Positions 25,077 to 34,133 are shown, counted from the first letter of the stretch. The stretch is 64,000 bases of DNA from Flavobacterium hibernum (GCF_000832125.1 NZ_JPRK01000007.1:1-64000), one strand, 5' to 3'. Translations and numbers: made by a program. Notes: generated by a model not told the origin, from the sequence alone.

Positions 25077-25937
25077 TTAATTATTTATAACATAAGTGGT
25101 ATTTTTTTCAGCTTCGTCTCTCAAAGCATAAAAGTCCATATTAAAAGCATCTTTAAAATACTGAACTACTATTGCTTCTTTTCTCTGGATATCTGCTCTT
25201 CCTTTTGCACTTGTTATACTTGCCAATATTGCAGCATATTCAGCTTTTGTACTAATTAAAATGATTGAAGCCGTTTCTGCAAAATCTTCGACGGCGTTTG
25301 CTCTCGCATAATTAGTAATAAAACCTAACTCTCTAGACGCAGCTGTTGTTTCTAAATGCCATGTAGCTGTATATCCCGAAGGTGTTATTTTTCCCCAAGC
25401 TTGTTCATCAAAAGGCTTATTTTGATTTAAAATATGAACATACTCATGTTGAATGGTATGAATAAACTCTGCAACTATAGCACGGTTTTTCTTGTTGATG
25501 TTATCTACTTCAAAAAGTGTTATCCTTTGTCCTCCTTCGGCAATCCCCAAAGTTCTGGTACCGTTTGAGTTTGAATTAACTCCTCCTACTAATACAATTT
25601 CTCTTGGAGCAATTTTTTTAACAAAGTCAGCTCCTCCAACCGTTGCGTAACTTGCTAGCCAAATTTGCTTAACAATTTCTAATGCCGGTTGTACTTTATC
25701 AAGGGTTGGAGGGAATAAAAACCTCGTATTATCTACTGTATTTTGATTCCATTTGTACTGTGCGTTTATATTGTAAGGAACAAGATAATTGGTGTCAATC
25801 CACTTATCTAATTCTGTTCTAAGAGGTTGATTAAAATCTAATTGACTTTCTGTTGGTTGATCCTCATGTGCGCAAGATGCCAAGGTTAAAACCCCAACAA
25901 ATACTGCTATCTTTTTATATGTATTTACTATTTTCAT
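25077..25937 (-). CDS. Putative zinc-binding metallopeptidase lipoprotein (Peptidase_Mx1-like)
   Basis: 286 residues. Lipobox Cys22 (LASCAHED) gives a lipid anchor. A zincin motif HEYVH lies at 164-168 in the context HTIQHEYVHILNQ, and a downstream EDFAET segment may give the third ligand. Such proteins (putative zinc-binding metallopeptidases of Bacteroidota) are often linked to SusC/SusD. It is 18 bp downstream of susD. A proteolytic role at the cell surface is inferred from the motif only. Confidence 0.85.
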   Translation of the reverse strand: MKIVNTYKKIAVFVGVLTLASCAHEDQPTESQLDFNQPLRTELDKWIDTNYLVPYNINAQYKWNQNTVDNTRFLFPPTLDKVQPALEIVKQIWLASYATVGGADFVKKIAPREIVLVGGVNSNSNGTRTLGIAEGGQRITLFEVDNINKKNRAIVAEFIHTIQHEYVHILNQNKPFDEQAWGKITPSGYTATWHLETTAASRELGFITNYARANAVEDFAETASIILISTKAEYAAILASITSAKGRADIQRKEAIVVQYFKDAFNMDFYALRDEAEKNTTYVINN

Positions 25938-25955
25938 AATACTTTAAGTTTAGTT

Positions 25956-27434
25956 TTATCTAGGATTTTTCTCTACTCCGTTACTTGATGCACTTAGAGG
26001 AATTTGCAATGCTCTTCGTTTATCATCTTTAATCAAAGTGTTTGCTGGTTTACCAAATGTTTCATGAATTACTTCAATATTAAAACGTTTCATGTCAAAA
26101 TATCTAATTCCTTCATGAATAAAATCTCTTCTTCTAGTCTCGGCAATTGCTTTAACATAAGATGTTTGTACTGGAGTCATTGCATAATAAGGAGTATACT
26201 CATTATCAATAACTGGGTATTTATCAACAACTTTTGCCTCAGTAAGCTTATCTGTTGCAGCATTGTATCCAGTAGTTCTAGTGCCAAAGAAATATTCTAA
26301 TTCAGTATTTGCTTCTGCAATTCTATTTTTCATGACAAGTGCTTCTATTCTATTTAAATAGAATTCATCATTAGATAATAATACTGTTCCTAAATAAGGC
26401 TGTCCAATATTTGCAGTTAAATTTGTGTATTTGAAGTATTCTTTGAATTTTGGTGAGAAAACTGTCATACTACTATTATAAGAATAAGTTTTGTATAACC
26501 ATGTTTTTCCAAAAATGTTAGTTGAACTTCCTAAAATATTTGCACTTCTGTCTCCAGCTAAATAAAATCTGTTACGACTACTTGCTCTAGCATAAATTGA
26601 ATATGCAGATACTATTAATAAATTCGCAGGCTCTGTTGCTTTTGCATACTCTATAAACTGCACATTTGGATCTAAATTTGTAAAAGCTAAATAATTTCTC
26701 AATTTTCCAACTGGTTTTGATCCCAATCCAGCTGAAACTTCAAGAACTTTATCCCAATCTCCCTTTACTAAATAAAAACGACTAGCAAATGCGTTAGCAG
26801 CTTCTTTTGTAAAATGAAATTTAGGCTCAGTATAATCATTACCAACTAGTTTTAATCCTTCTTCGATATCTTTTTGTAGAAAATCAAAAACTTCTTTAAC
26901 TGTATTTCTTGTATACTTTTTAATTAAAACTTCTTCTGGTTCAGTCACGTATGGAATCCCTAAATCTTTATCAGCTGTAGCAGGATTATATCTTTGAGAC
27001 CAAAATGAAACTAGCATAAAATGTGAGTAAGCTCTGGCTAATAATGCTTCTCCTTTTTGAGGATTTAAACTTGATGGATTTCCTAGTTCGTTAATAGCTT
27101 GCAAGGCTTTATTTGCATGTGCAATTGCTCTATAACAAGCATCCCAATAATTGGTTTGTGTATCAACATTAGTTTCATCCTGCATTTCCCAATTATAGTT
27201 TTGCGTATTTTTTGGCAAAGATTCCGATAATTGTCCATCAGCAACATTGTCAGTCATTGTTTCTGCAAAATCCATGTAAGTCCCTCCATTTGGATAGGCA
27301 TTAACCAATAGTTCAGATATTTTATCTGCCGTATTAATTTCGGTTCTATTATCAGGAGTTTCTGAAAGAAATTCATCACAGCTGCTAAGACTAATCATCA
27401 ATAATAATGAAAGTGTTATTTTTATATTTTTCAT
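25956..27434 (-). CDS. SusD/RagB-family nutrient-binding outer-membrane lipoprotein
   Basis: 492 residues. The lipobox ends at Cys19 (SLSSCDEFLSETPDNR). The N-terminal SusD-like region contains NYWDACYRAIAHANKAL and LLARAYSHFMLV, and the C-terminal SusD/RagB part has ETRRRDFIHEGIRYFDMKRF. It works as a surface lid on the partner SusC channel, directly upstream with an 11-bp gap. The ligand is not evident. Confidence 0.95.
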   Translation of the reverse strand: MKNIKITLSLLLMISLSSCDEFLSETPDNRTEINTADKISELLVNAYPNGGTYMDFAETMTDNVADGQLSESLPKNTQNYNWEMQDETNVDTQTNYWDACYRAIAHANKALQAINELGNPSSLNPQKGEALLARAYSHFMLVSFWSQRYNPATADKDLGIPYVTEPEEVLIKKYTRNTVKEVFDFLQKDIEEGLKLVGNDYTEPKFHFTKEAANAFASRFYLVKGDWDKVLEVSAGLGSKPVGKLRNYLAFTNLDPNVQFIEYAKATEPANLLIVSAYSIYARASSRNRFYLAGDRSANILGSSTNIFGKTWLYKTYSYNSSMTVFSPKFKEYFKYTNLTANIGQPYLGTVLLSNDEFYLNRIEALVMKNRIAEANTELEYFFGTRTTGYNAATDKLTEAKVVDKYPVIDNEYTPYYAMTPVQTSYVKAIAETRRRDFIHEGIRYFDMKRFNIEVIHETFGKPANTLIKDDKRRALQIPLSASSNGVEKNPR

Positions 27435-27445
27435 AATTAATTATA

Positions 27446-30400
27446 TTATAATGAAATATTTAAAGTAAAAGTATACTGAGAAGTGATTGGGAAAGCAACT
27501 CCTCCTGTATTTCGGAATTCAGGATCTTGACCATTTAATCTTTTATCAGAATAAATTAACCAAGGATTAACTGCTGATCCTTTTAGTGTAAAAGTGCTTA
27601 ATCCTAACTTTCTCTTGAAATCTTTAGGGAATTCCCAGCTTAAAGAGATGTTTTTCAATCTAACAAAATCACCATCAGCAATTCTTACATCAGAATAATT
27701 ATATGTATTATAGGCTCTTTGTAAGAAACTAGATCCTCCATAATTTTCAATTAGTCTTTTATCTGCGATAACTGGAACATTAGTAATATTTTCGTCACCT
27801 GGATTTATCCAACGATTAGTATACTCTTTGGTAAATACTGTTAAATCGTCGTATCTGCTATCATAAACTGGATTCAAACGAACTTTGTTACCTCCTGATC
27901 CTACGAAGAAAACATATAATGACCAATTTTTATAAGTGAATGTATTTGCTAAACCAATTGATTTATTTGGCTCGATAGAACCTTCATATTTCAAGTAATT
28001 TGTAACATTATCATTGTCTTGAAAATTAGCACCTGTAATTTTGTTATCTTGACCTGGAGCCATAACAAAACTAGGAAGACCTTGATTATTCAATCCTGTA
28101 AATTGATAAGAAAAAATGGAATTTCTAGGATGTCCTATTGCATTCCCGCCATTTCCATCAACTAAATCAAAAGCTGTTGGTTTATTCTCCAATTTTGTAA
28201 TCTCTTGTTTGAAAACTGAGAAGTTAAGAGTTGTAGACCATTTGAAATCACGACTAACAATGTTTTGTGTTGTAAAACCAACTTCAAGACCTTTAGTCTC
28301 CATATTAGCATTGTTTCCTTGCTTAATTCTTTGACCTCCAATACCTGATGTAATTACATAATCAACTAAATCAAATGCCTTACGACGATAAACATCAGTA
28401 ACAAATTGTACTCTGTTGTTAAACATTCCTAAATCTAATCCAATGTTTGTCTCAAACTGTTTTTCCCAAGTTAAATCACCATTTTGTAATTGATCTATTT
28501 CGATTCCAGTTTCTCTATCATCTAAATTTAAACGATTTGATATAAAGCTTTTATAAATAGCTAAAGAGTTTGTTGCAGGTCCAGCTGTAGCAGTTAAACC
28601 ATAAGATCCTCTTAAAGCTAAATTGTTAATTGCTTTTACATTTTTCATAAATTTTTCTTCAGTAACATTCCATTTTCCACTAAATGTGTAAGTAGGCAAC
28701 CAACGAGAAGAATTGCTATTTCCTTGTCTGTTTGATCCGTCATAACGTCCAGTAACAGAAGCTGTATAACGACGATCAAAAGTATATCCTACTTTTCCGA
28801 AGAAACCTACAGTACGCTCTCTTTCCTCATTAAATGCATAATAAGAATTTCCTTCATTGATAATTTTTTCAATAAGTCTAGGATCTGTAAAAGATGTAAG
28901 TCCTCTATCATATTGAAGTCCAGCTGCCGTAAAATTATCACTACTTCTATCTACAGATCTTAATTCAGTACCAAAAAAGCCTTCAAGTTCATGCTTCTCG
29001 CTAAATATATTTCTATAAGTAACACTATTTCTTATGTTATAAGAAGTCATATCATTTGTATATTTTCTTAAGAAACCACCATTTGGTAAAACTGAAACTG
29101 CTGGAGCAGTTAAGTCATTTGGATCTTTGTATAAAAAGATATTTTGATCTCTTACAATAGTAGTTTCCATTGCATTATAAGCACCTACAACATTAGAACT
29201 TTCTAACATTTTATGTTCTCTACTAGTATTTGCATAACGAGCAGATCCTGTCAAATTATAAGTAAGATGTGGTGTAATTTTGTAATCTAAGTCTAACTGA
29301 AAACGAATATCTTTTACTTTAATTTCTAAAAAGTTAGATTTTAACTCATTTATAATATTCATTGGTGCCCAGTTATTACGATAATATTCAAGATTCCCTT
29401 TTTCATCGTAAGGTCTTAGCGTTCTACTTGTATTTAAAACATAACTAAAAGGGTTGATATCAAATTCTCTAGTTACTTTTCCAAATACTTCATCTTTTTG
29501 GCTTTCATACGTTCCTGGAGCACCTTGATCTCTAATAGAAGCCAACGTAGATAATGTAATGTTCAATTTGTCATTAACATAAAAAGTACCTTTTAAGTTT
29601 GATGATAATTGTTTCACATTATCAGCAATAGTCCATCCTGGATCTGTATAATAACCTAATGATGCGTAGAATGTATTATTTTTACCACCTCCTGAAAAAC
29701 TTAAAGAGTGATTTTGTGTAATAGATGGTCTAAATAAAACACTAAACCAATCTGTATTAGCTAACTCATATTTTTTTAGGAAATTATTACGGCTCACAGG
29801 ATCATTATTTACTAAATACCCACCAGTTTCCGGTACATATGTGTTAATTGCTTTTCCTAATATATTGTAAATACCACCGTATCTTCCTTGTACTGTACTT
29901 GGTAAATCTAAAAATCCTTTAGATTCCATTTCTTTAAAAATACTCATTGACTCTTGAGAATTCAAAATATCGTATTGAGTATAACTTGGTACATTTCTAA
30001 CTGTTTGTTCTAAATTATAAGTAACTTTTAATGGCGAATCTCTACGTCCTTGTTTAGTAGTAACAACTACAACTCCGTTTAACGATCTAGAACCGTAGAT
30101 TGATGTTGCAGAAGCATCTTTTAGAATCTCAACACTTTGAATATCGTTTGCATTAAGTCCTGCAACAGATGAACTTAATAAAGTATCTGAATTTCCAGAA
30201 GCCAAATCAGCAAATGAAATATTGATAATATCTTCCTGAACAACACCATCAATTACCCATAATGGTTTTGTATCTCCAAAAATTGAAGACGATCCACGCA
30301 CTGTAATTTTAGGAGCTGTACCAAATGTTCCTGTTACGTTTTGTACAGTTACCCCTGCCGCTTTACCTTCAATCATTCTACTTACATCAACTACTCCATC

Positions 30401-31153
30401 AACTTTTAATTCAGTTCCTGAAATCTTACTAATAGCTCCTGTAAAAGTTCTTTTAGAGGTTTTTTCGTATCCTGTAGTTACAACAACTTCTTTTAAATTT
30501 TGTCCTTCTTCACTCAAAACAATAGTTGGGTTAACGTTTCCTGTGCCAATTTCTTTGGACTCCATTCCAACATAAGAAATCACAAGTCTGTCACTATTTG
30601 TAGGCATTTCAATTGAAAATCTACCGTCAAAATCAGTAAGGACAGCGATTTTTGTTCCTTTTACTAATACAGTTGCGCCTGGTAGCGGGCTACCTGTAGC
30701 ATCTGTAACTACACCTTTAATAACAGGTCCTGCAGTTAATATTTCGAATAACGAATTATTAGCTTCAGTATTTGCAAAAGGAGCTGCAGCAGCATTTTTT
30801 TGCAACACAATCTGATTGCTTACTTCTGTATAAGTAATATTAAATGGTATTAAAATTCGATTTAAAATACTTGATAAAATTTCCTGGTCTGCATCTATGC
30901 TAACTTTTTGATTAAGTTGAGGCAATCTTGAATTGTACGAAAATTTTACATGTGCAGATTTCTCTAATTTAGACAACGCATTGTCTAAAGTTAGATTCGC
31001 AACATTGATAGTAACTTTTGTATCTAACTTTTTTTGCCCATTTACATCATTTGCCATGGCCACGCTTGAAAATACAAGTGCCAATACAAACTGAAATAGT
31101 GTTATTTTCATGATTCGATGGAGTAATCGTTGTTTAACAACTGGTTTTTTCAT
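27446..31153 (-). CDS. SusC/RagA-family TonB-linked outer-membrane receptor with STN domain
   Basis: 1235 residues. After the signal region (to about residue 40), an STN domain (about 45-120, VNLTLDNALSKLEKS-like) can contact the FecR anti-sigma factor. A carboxypeptidase-regulatory-like domain follows (IKGVVTDATGSPLPGATV, near 145-225), then a TonB plug (VVVTTGYEKTSKRTFTGAIS, LWVIDGVVQED) and a long beta barrel ending in FTLNISL. The STN domain plus the upstream ECF/FecR genes mark it as a signal-transducing transporter. Substrate unknown; a peptide is suggested by the linked metallopeptidase (inference). Confidence 0.95.
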   Translation of the reverse strand: MKKPVVKQRLLHRIMKITLFQFVLALVFSSVAMANDVNGQKKLDTKVTINVANLTLDNALSKLEKSAHVKFSYNSRLPQLNQKVSIDADQEILSSILNRILIPFNITYTEVSNQIVLQKNAAAAPFANTEANNSLFEILTAGPVIKGVVTDATGSPLPGATVLVKGTKIAVLTDFDGRFSIEMPTNSDRLVISYVGMESKEIGTGNVNPTIVLSEEGQNLKEVVVTTGYEKTSKRTFTGAISKISGTELKVDGVVDVSRMIEGKAAGVTVQNVTGTFGTAPKITVRGSSSIFGDTKPLWVIDGVVQEDIINISFADLASGNSDTLLSSSVAGLNANDIQSVEILKDASATSIYGSRSLNGVVVVTTKQGRRDSPLKVTYNLEQTVRNVPSYTQYDILNSQESMSIFKEMESKGFLDLPSTVQGRYGGIYNILGKAINTYVPETGGYLVNNDPVSRNNFLKKYELANTDWFSVLFRPSITQNHSLSFSGGGKNNTFYASLGYYTDPGWTIADNVKQLSSNLKGTFYVNDKLNITLSTLASIRDQGAPGTYESQKDEVFGKVTREFDINPFSYVLNTSRTLRPYDEKGNLEYYRNNWAPMNIINELKSNFLEIKVKDIRFQLDLDYKITPHLTYNLTGSARYANTSREHKMLESSNVVGAYNAMETTIVRDQNIFLYKDPNDLTAPAVSVLPNGGFLRKYTNDMTSYNIRNSVTYRNIFSEKHELEGFFGTELRSVDRSSDNFTAAGLQYDRGLTSFTDPRLIEKIINEGNSYYAFNEERERTVGFFGKVGYTFDRRYTASVTGRYDGSNRQGNSNSSRWLPTYTFSGKWNVTEEKFMKNVKAINNLALRGSYGLTATAGPATNSLAIYKSFISNRLNLDDRETGIEIDQLQNGDLTWEKQFETNIGLDLGMFNNRVQFVTDVYRRKAFDLVDYVITSGIGGQRIKQGNNANMETKGLEVGFTTQNIVSRDFKWSTTLNFSVFKQEITKLENKPTAFDLVDGNGGNAIGHPRNSIFSYQFTGLNNQGLPSFVMAPGQDNKITGANFQDNDNVTNYLKYEGSIEPNKSIGLANTFTYKNWSLYVFFVGSGGNKVRLNPVYDSRYDDLTVFTKEYTNRWINPGDENITNVPVIADKRLIENYGGSSFLQRAYNTYNYSDVRIADGDFVRLKNISLSWEFPKDFKRKLGLSTFTLKGSAVNPWLIYSDKRLNGQDPEFRNTGGVAFPITSQYTFTLNISL

Positions 31154-31160
31154 AATTTTG
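31130..31160 (+). promoter_or_regulatory. Rightward promoter at the start of susC (antisense)
   Basis: TTG (31130-31132) and TAATTTTG (31153-31160) are separated by 20 bp, fitting TTG-N20-TAnnTTTG. It fires away from susC, antisense to its leader, with no rightward gene nearby. Expected transcript start is about 31167. Confidence 0.5.
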
Positions 31161-31166
31161 GTTTGT

Positions 31167-31283
31167 TTTGATTAATACTGATTCGAGTGTATTTTAAGAA
31201 ACATTAATGAATTACTCTTTACAGAGAGCAATTCAATAAATTTAAGTGTCGAAAATGTTACAGCATTTCGGCACTTTTTTTTA
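31167..31283 (+). ncRNA. Candidate cis-antisense small RNA between fecR and susC
   Basis: About 117 nt between the rightward promoter (31130-31160) and a rightward intrinsic terminator (31244-31283). It contains no credible ORF and would be complementary to the untranslated leader of the leftward susC mRNA. In Bacteroides fragilis, small antisense RNAs such as DonS lie at this position relative to ECF/anti-sigma/susC genes and repress the locus; a similar role here is inferred. Ends are estimated from the signals only. Confidence 0.4.
31244..31283 (+). terminator. Rightward intrinsic terminator upstream of susC
   Basis: AAGTGTCGAAAATG (31244-31257) pairs, with one bulge and one G:U, with CATTTCGGCACTT (31263 onward). 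A run of eight T follows on the plus strand. On the minus strand the T-run is weak, so the hairpin points rightward although no rightward gene precedes it. Confidence 0.65.
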
Positions 31284-31464
31284 CTGCATTATCTTTTACA
31301 TAGGCATTTTTATTAGTTTTATTTGGTTTTGGTTAATTTTCTATTCTCTTATTATTTTAAAAATTAAAAAAATAAGCTCTGTCCTATTCTTAAAAAGAAT
31401 AGAATTCATTTCAAACTTCAAATCAAATATCATATATACAATTACAGTTGTATATTATCTTAGA

Positions 31465-32580
31465 TTAATTACAACCTTCAGATGTTATGATGATTTGATT
31501 TCCGTTCATTTCAAAACTGGTGTTATTGCCAATACTATTACAAACAATTTTAAGCTTTTCCGTTAAGGGCTGGTCACTAAGCGACGTAGTAAGATGACAA
31601 TCTTTAAGTTTGTTTTTAGGATAATCGATATCCACCAAGTAAGCCTGCTCAATTGTCTCGAAAATTTGTGATACAGGAATATCCGTAAACTCAAAACTTA
31701 ATTGTTCAATATTTCCAACATTACGAGTCAATGCCTGATCTTGGGTAATGTTTGTAATTTTATTAAAACTCAATTCACTACGCACAAAACGTAATGCTTG
31801 ATTAGGAAGTAAAACAACTTCTTCTTGATCTGACTTTGCAACTAAATCATTAGATCTTACCTTAACTTTACCGGTGCGAACAAGAACTTCGACATCAGGC
31901 TGATCAGAATAAGCTTTAACTCTAAAACTAGTTCCAACCACCTTCGTAACGATTTCGTTTGCATAAACAAAAAAAGGCTTTTTAGGATTTTTACTAATTT
32001 CAAAGAAACCTTCGCCGGATAAATACACCTTTCTTTCGTTTCCGGTAAAGATTTTAGGATAACTTAATTTGCTATTGGGTTGTAGTAAAACCGAACTACC
32101 ATCAGATAACGTGATGATTTGCGGTTTGTCCGAATTATTAGTTTGCTCAACTAATCCTTCGCTATTTTCATCTATAAGTTCTTTATAAGTAACTACTTTA
32201 CTTTCTGGTCCGAAATGATTTTCATAAAACCAAACTGACGCTAAGCCGAAAACTAAAGCTGCAGCAACTCCTCTGATGAAATATTTTTTGAAAAATTTTA
32301 CTTTTGAATCTTCAACTGAATCATTTAGATTTTCTTTCTCTTCAATTTTGATCCAAGTATTTTGTAAAGCGCTGTGAATATCTGATGCAGACAAAGTCGA
32401 ATCTGGAACTTTCATTGCCAATAATAATAGTCTGGCATCCTCTACCAACTTAGCACGTTGGCGATTCTCTAAAGTCCATTCTTCCCAACCATCTTCATCA
32501 ATCTTAAATAAAATCCATGATTGAAATGATTCATCAGATAAAAAATCTTCTATTTCGGTATATTTATTACGTTTTTGCAT
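31465..32580 (-). CDS. FecR-family anti-sigma factor
   Basis: 371 residues. A cytoplasmic N-terminal part (1-93) would hold the ECF sigma factor; one membrane helix lies near 95-112 (RGVAAALVFGLASVWFY). The periplasmic FecR domain (about 150-250, ITLSDGSSVLLQPNSKLSYP, GEGFFEI, FRVKAYSD, VLVRTGKVKV) is followed by a C-terminal DUF4974-like segment (about 295-370) that could contact the STN domain of SusC. Encoded 91 bp after the sigma factor and before susC, the standard cell-surface signalling order. Confidence 0.95.
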   Translation of the reverse strand: MQKRNKYTEIEDFLSDESFQSWILFKIDEDGWEEWTLENRQRAKLVEDARLLLLAMKVPDSTLSASDIHSALQNTWIKIEEKENLNDSVEDSKVKFFKKYFIRGVAAALVFGLASVWFYENHFGPESKVVTYKELIDENSEGLVEQTNNSDKPQIITLSDGSSVLLQPNSKLSYPKIFTGNERKVYLSGEGFFEISKNPKKPFFVYANEIVTKVVGTSFRVKAYSDQPDVEVLVRTGKVKVRSNDLVAKSDQEEVVLLPNQALRFVRSELSFNKITNITQDQALTRNVGNIEQLSFEFTDIPVSQIFETIEQAYLVDIDYPKNKLKDCHLTTSLSDQPLTEKLKIVCNSIGNNTSFEMNGNQIIITSEGCN

Positions 32581-32671
32581 CTAAAAAATGAGGTTACAAA
32601 AACATAGAGGACAGCTTTCTTATTATATACTCACCAAATTGTGATTTTTTTTACTTTTTTTTAAAATAAAA

Positions 32672-33283
32672 TTAACATGCAGTTGAAGATAGTAGAATAA
32701 TTAACGAAATACTCCCCTTCCATTCTTTGCGAAGTGTAAGTAAACCGCGATGTAAGAGATTACTAGCCGATTGGTAATTTACATCTAACATATCGGCAAT
32801 TTGTTCCACTGTTAATCCTTGGTGATATCTTAAATACAGAGCTTCTTTCTGGCGAGCAGGCAAATCGTTAAGTAATTTATTCAGGTGAACTACTTTTTCT
32901 TTTGTAGCATAATCATCATCAATTAGCTCATGCTCTACAGAGAATTCTAAAAGAAATGCGATAGAATCTGTACTAGTAGCTTTACGAAAAATATGATCGC
33001 GCTCGTGCAAACGTGCAATTCGCTTACGAACGCTAGACAATAGGTAAGCTTTTACAACAACAGAACTTTGTAATCCGTTTCGATACACCCAAATATCCGT
33101 GAAAACGTCCTGAACACAATCCTGCACTTTTTCGGCATAAGGAGAAAGTGAATTTCCGTAATTAACCAAATCTCCATAGTATTTTTCGAATAATATCGAA
33201 AATGATTTTTCATTTCCATCTTTCAAGTTATTCCAAAGCGTAATGTCGTCAAAAGTTTTAAATTGTAAAGTTTTGGTATTCAT
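32672..33283 (-). CDS. ECF RNA polymerase sigma-70 factor
   Basis: 203 residues. Region 2 appears near 25-90 (FSILFEKYYGDLVNYG, VQDCVQDVFTDIWVYR). Region 4 appears near 140-190 (LPARQKEALYLRYHQG, LTVEQIADMLDVNYQSASNL). It is the Bacteroidota-type ECF factor (FecI-like) paired with the downstream FecR. It probably drives the susC operon. The C-terminal ISLIILLSSTAC is a short hydrophobic tail sometimes seen in this group. Confidence 0.95.
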   Translation of the reverse strand: MNTKTLQFKTFDDITLWNNLKDGNEKSFSILFEKYYGDLVNYGNSLSPYAEKVQDCVQDVFTDIWVYRNGLQSSVVVKAYLLSSVRKRIARLHERDHIFRKATSTDSIAFLLEFSVEHELIDDDYATKEKVVHLNKLLNDLPARQKEALYLRYHQGLTVEQIADMLDVNYQSASNLLHRGLLTLRKEWKGSISLIILLSSTAC

Positions 33284-33415
33284 ATTTTATTTTGGGTAGA
33301 ATTCTTGAAAATAAGCTCTTGGTTTTAACATAAAGAATACGGTTTTTTAACATTATCCTTTACTTCTGTGCGATAAATATATAAAAGCAAATTTTTAAAA
33401 CCAATTATTTTACAC

Positions 33416-33455
33416 AAAAGAGGCAGTTCCGTAATGTACGAAAACTGCCTCTTTT
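33416..33455. terminator. Hairpin upstream of the ECF sigma gene
   Basis: AAAAGAGGCAGTT (33416-33428) pairs with AACTGCCTCTTTT (33443-33455). It has an A-run and T-run on either side and could work on both strands. The stem shares GGCAGTT/AACTGCC with the terminator at 23348. Confidence 0.7.
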
Positions 33456-33522
33456 TACTGATTTACTTAGGGGTTAGCCATAGTTTTATTATTTTTCAAC
33501 ATATGAATAAACATCAAAATTG

Positions 33523-33625
33523 TCAGATTTTACCACCATCATTTTTGTTATTTTTTTTAACAAAACTTACTCCAAAAGTCCATTTGTCTGTTTCCGTTTT
33601 TAAAACATAAACCTAAATTCAACAT
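33523..33625 (-). pseudogene. Possible decayed 3' end of a protein gene
   Basis: In one minus-strand frame, 33523-33612 reads LKTETDKWTFGVSFVKK followed by NNKNDGGKI and a stop. Just upstream, a neighbouring frame reads RVLDYNMLNLG. Together they look like the end of an outer-membrane or repeat protein interrupted by a single-base frameshift, with everything upstream lost at the hairpin at 33651. No start codon is available. Chance similarity cannot be excluded. Confidence 0.25.
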
Positions 33626-33650
33626 ATTATAATCTAAAACTCTTAATACA

Positions 33651-33681
33651 ACAAAAGCCTTGCTAATAGCAAGGCTTTTGT
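33651..33681. terminator. Bidirectional terminator after the 142-residue protein gene
   Basis: ACAAAAGCCTTGCT (33651-33664) pairs perfectly with AGCAAGGCTTTTGT (33668-33681) around a 3-base loop, 24 bp beyond the stop at 33705. Confidence 0.8.
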
Positions 33682-33704
33682 TGTATTCTAATTTAAAATA
33701 ACTT

Positions 33705-34133
33705 TTAGAAAGCTACATTCCATCTAGGTAATTTTGCATTTTCATCTAAGAAATTTTGCAAAACTTGTCCTTCAACTGCAGTTGGAATCGCTTTTACGTC
33801 AGCATTAAAAGTTTCGTACCAAACCACTTCTAAAGCATCAATGCTTTCAAGTTTCATTTGAGCTGGCCACGAATACTTTCTTCCTGTTTTTGCGAACTGG
33901 TGTCCGTTTACGATTTTATCATATAAACCACCATTTTTACTTTTTAAAGTCCCGTCGTTCTGAACAGTTCCTGTAGAACCAACCATAATCAATTCTTTTG
34001 CATCACCTTCAACAGCATAAACTACAAATATTCCTGCACCACCTTCCGGAGCATTACAAACTTGTTCTAAACTGTCTTCAATAGTAAAAGTAAAACTGTT
34101 GCTTACTTTAAACTTTTCTAATTCTTTACTCAT
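33705..34133 (-). CDS. Conserved-looking protein with a GIY-YIG-like pattern (uncertain)
   Basis: 142 residues, no signal peptide or membrane segment. The stretch GIFVVYAV with MVGSTG about 15 residues later follows the spacing of the two strands that name GIY-YIG nucleases. GGLYDKIVNGHQF then recalls their following helix, but the usual catalytic Arg and Glu are not clear. It may be a degenerate or non-catalytic relative; otherwise unknown. It stands alone between the ECF locus and sucD. Confidence 0.6.
   Translation of the reverse strand: MSKELEKFKVSNSFTFTIEDSLEQVCNAPEGGAGIFVVYAVEGDAKELIMVGSTGTVQNDGTLKSKNGGLYDKIVNGHQFAKTGRKYSWPAQMKLESIDALEVVWYETFNADVKAIPTAVEGQVLQNFLDENAKLPRWNVAF

Larger units (their letters stand above)
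31154..31464. other. 311-bp region between fecR and susC
   Basis: No protein gene is supported. On the leftward strand no TAnnTTTG element is found, consistent with susC being read from an ECF-type promoter rather than the housekeeping one. The part near fecR (31370-31460) has small inverted repeats (ATTCTT-AAA-AAGAAT; ATACAATTACAGTTGTAT). The susC-proximal part holds the antisense RNA candidate. Confidence 0.5.
33284..33704. other. 421-bp intergenic region upstream of the ECF sigma gene
   Basis: It contains two terminators (33416-33455 and 33651-33681) with a possible decayed gene end between them (33523-33625). No clear housekeeping promoter for the sigma gene is visible: no TAnnTTTG is found on the minus strand between 33284 and 33415. 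Confidence 0.5.

Noticed and set aside
31246..31566. A 106-codon rightward ORF between susC and fecR
   Set aside because: Low-complexity Phe/Ile-rich translation of AT-rich DNA; its second part runs antisense through fecR. It also begins inside the terminator hairpin.
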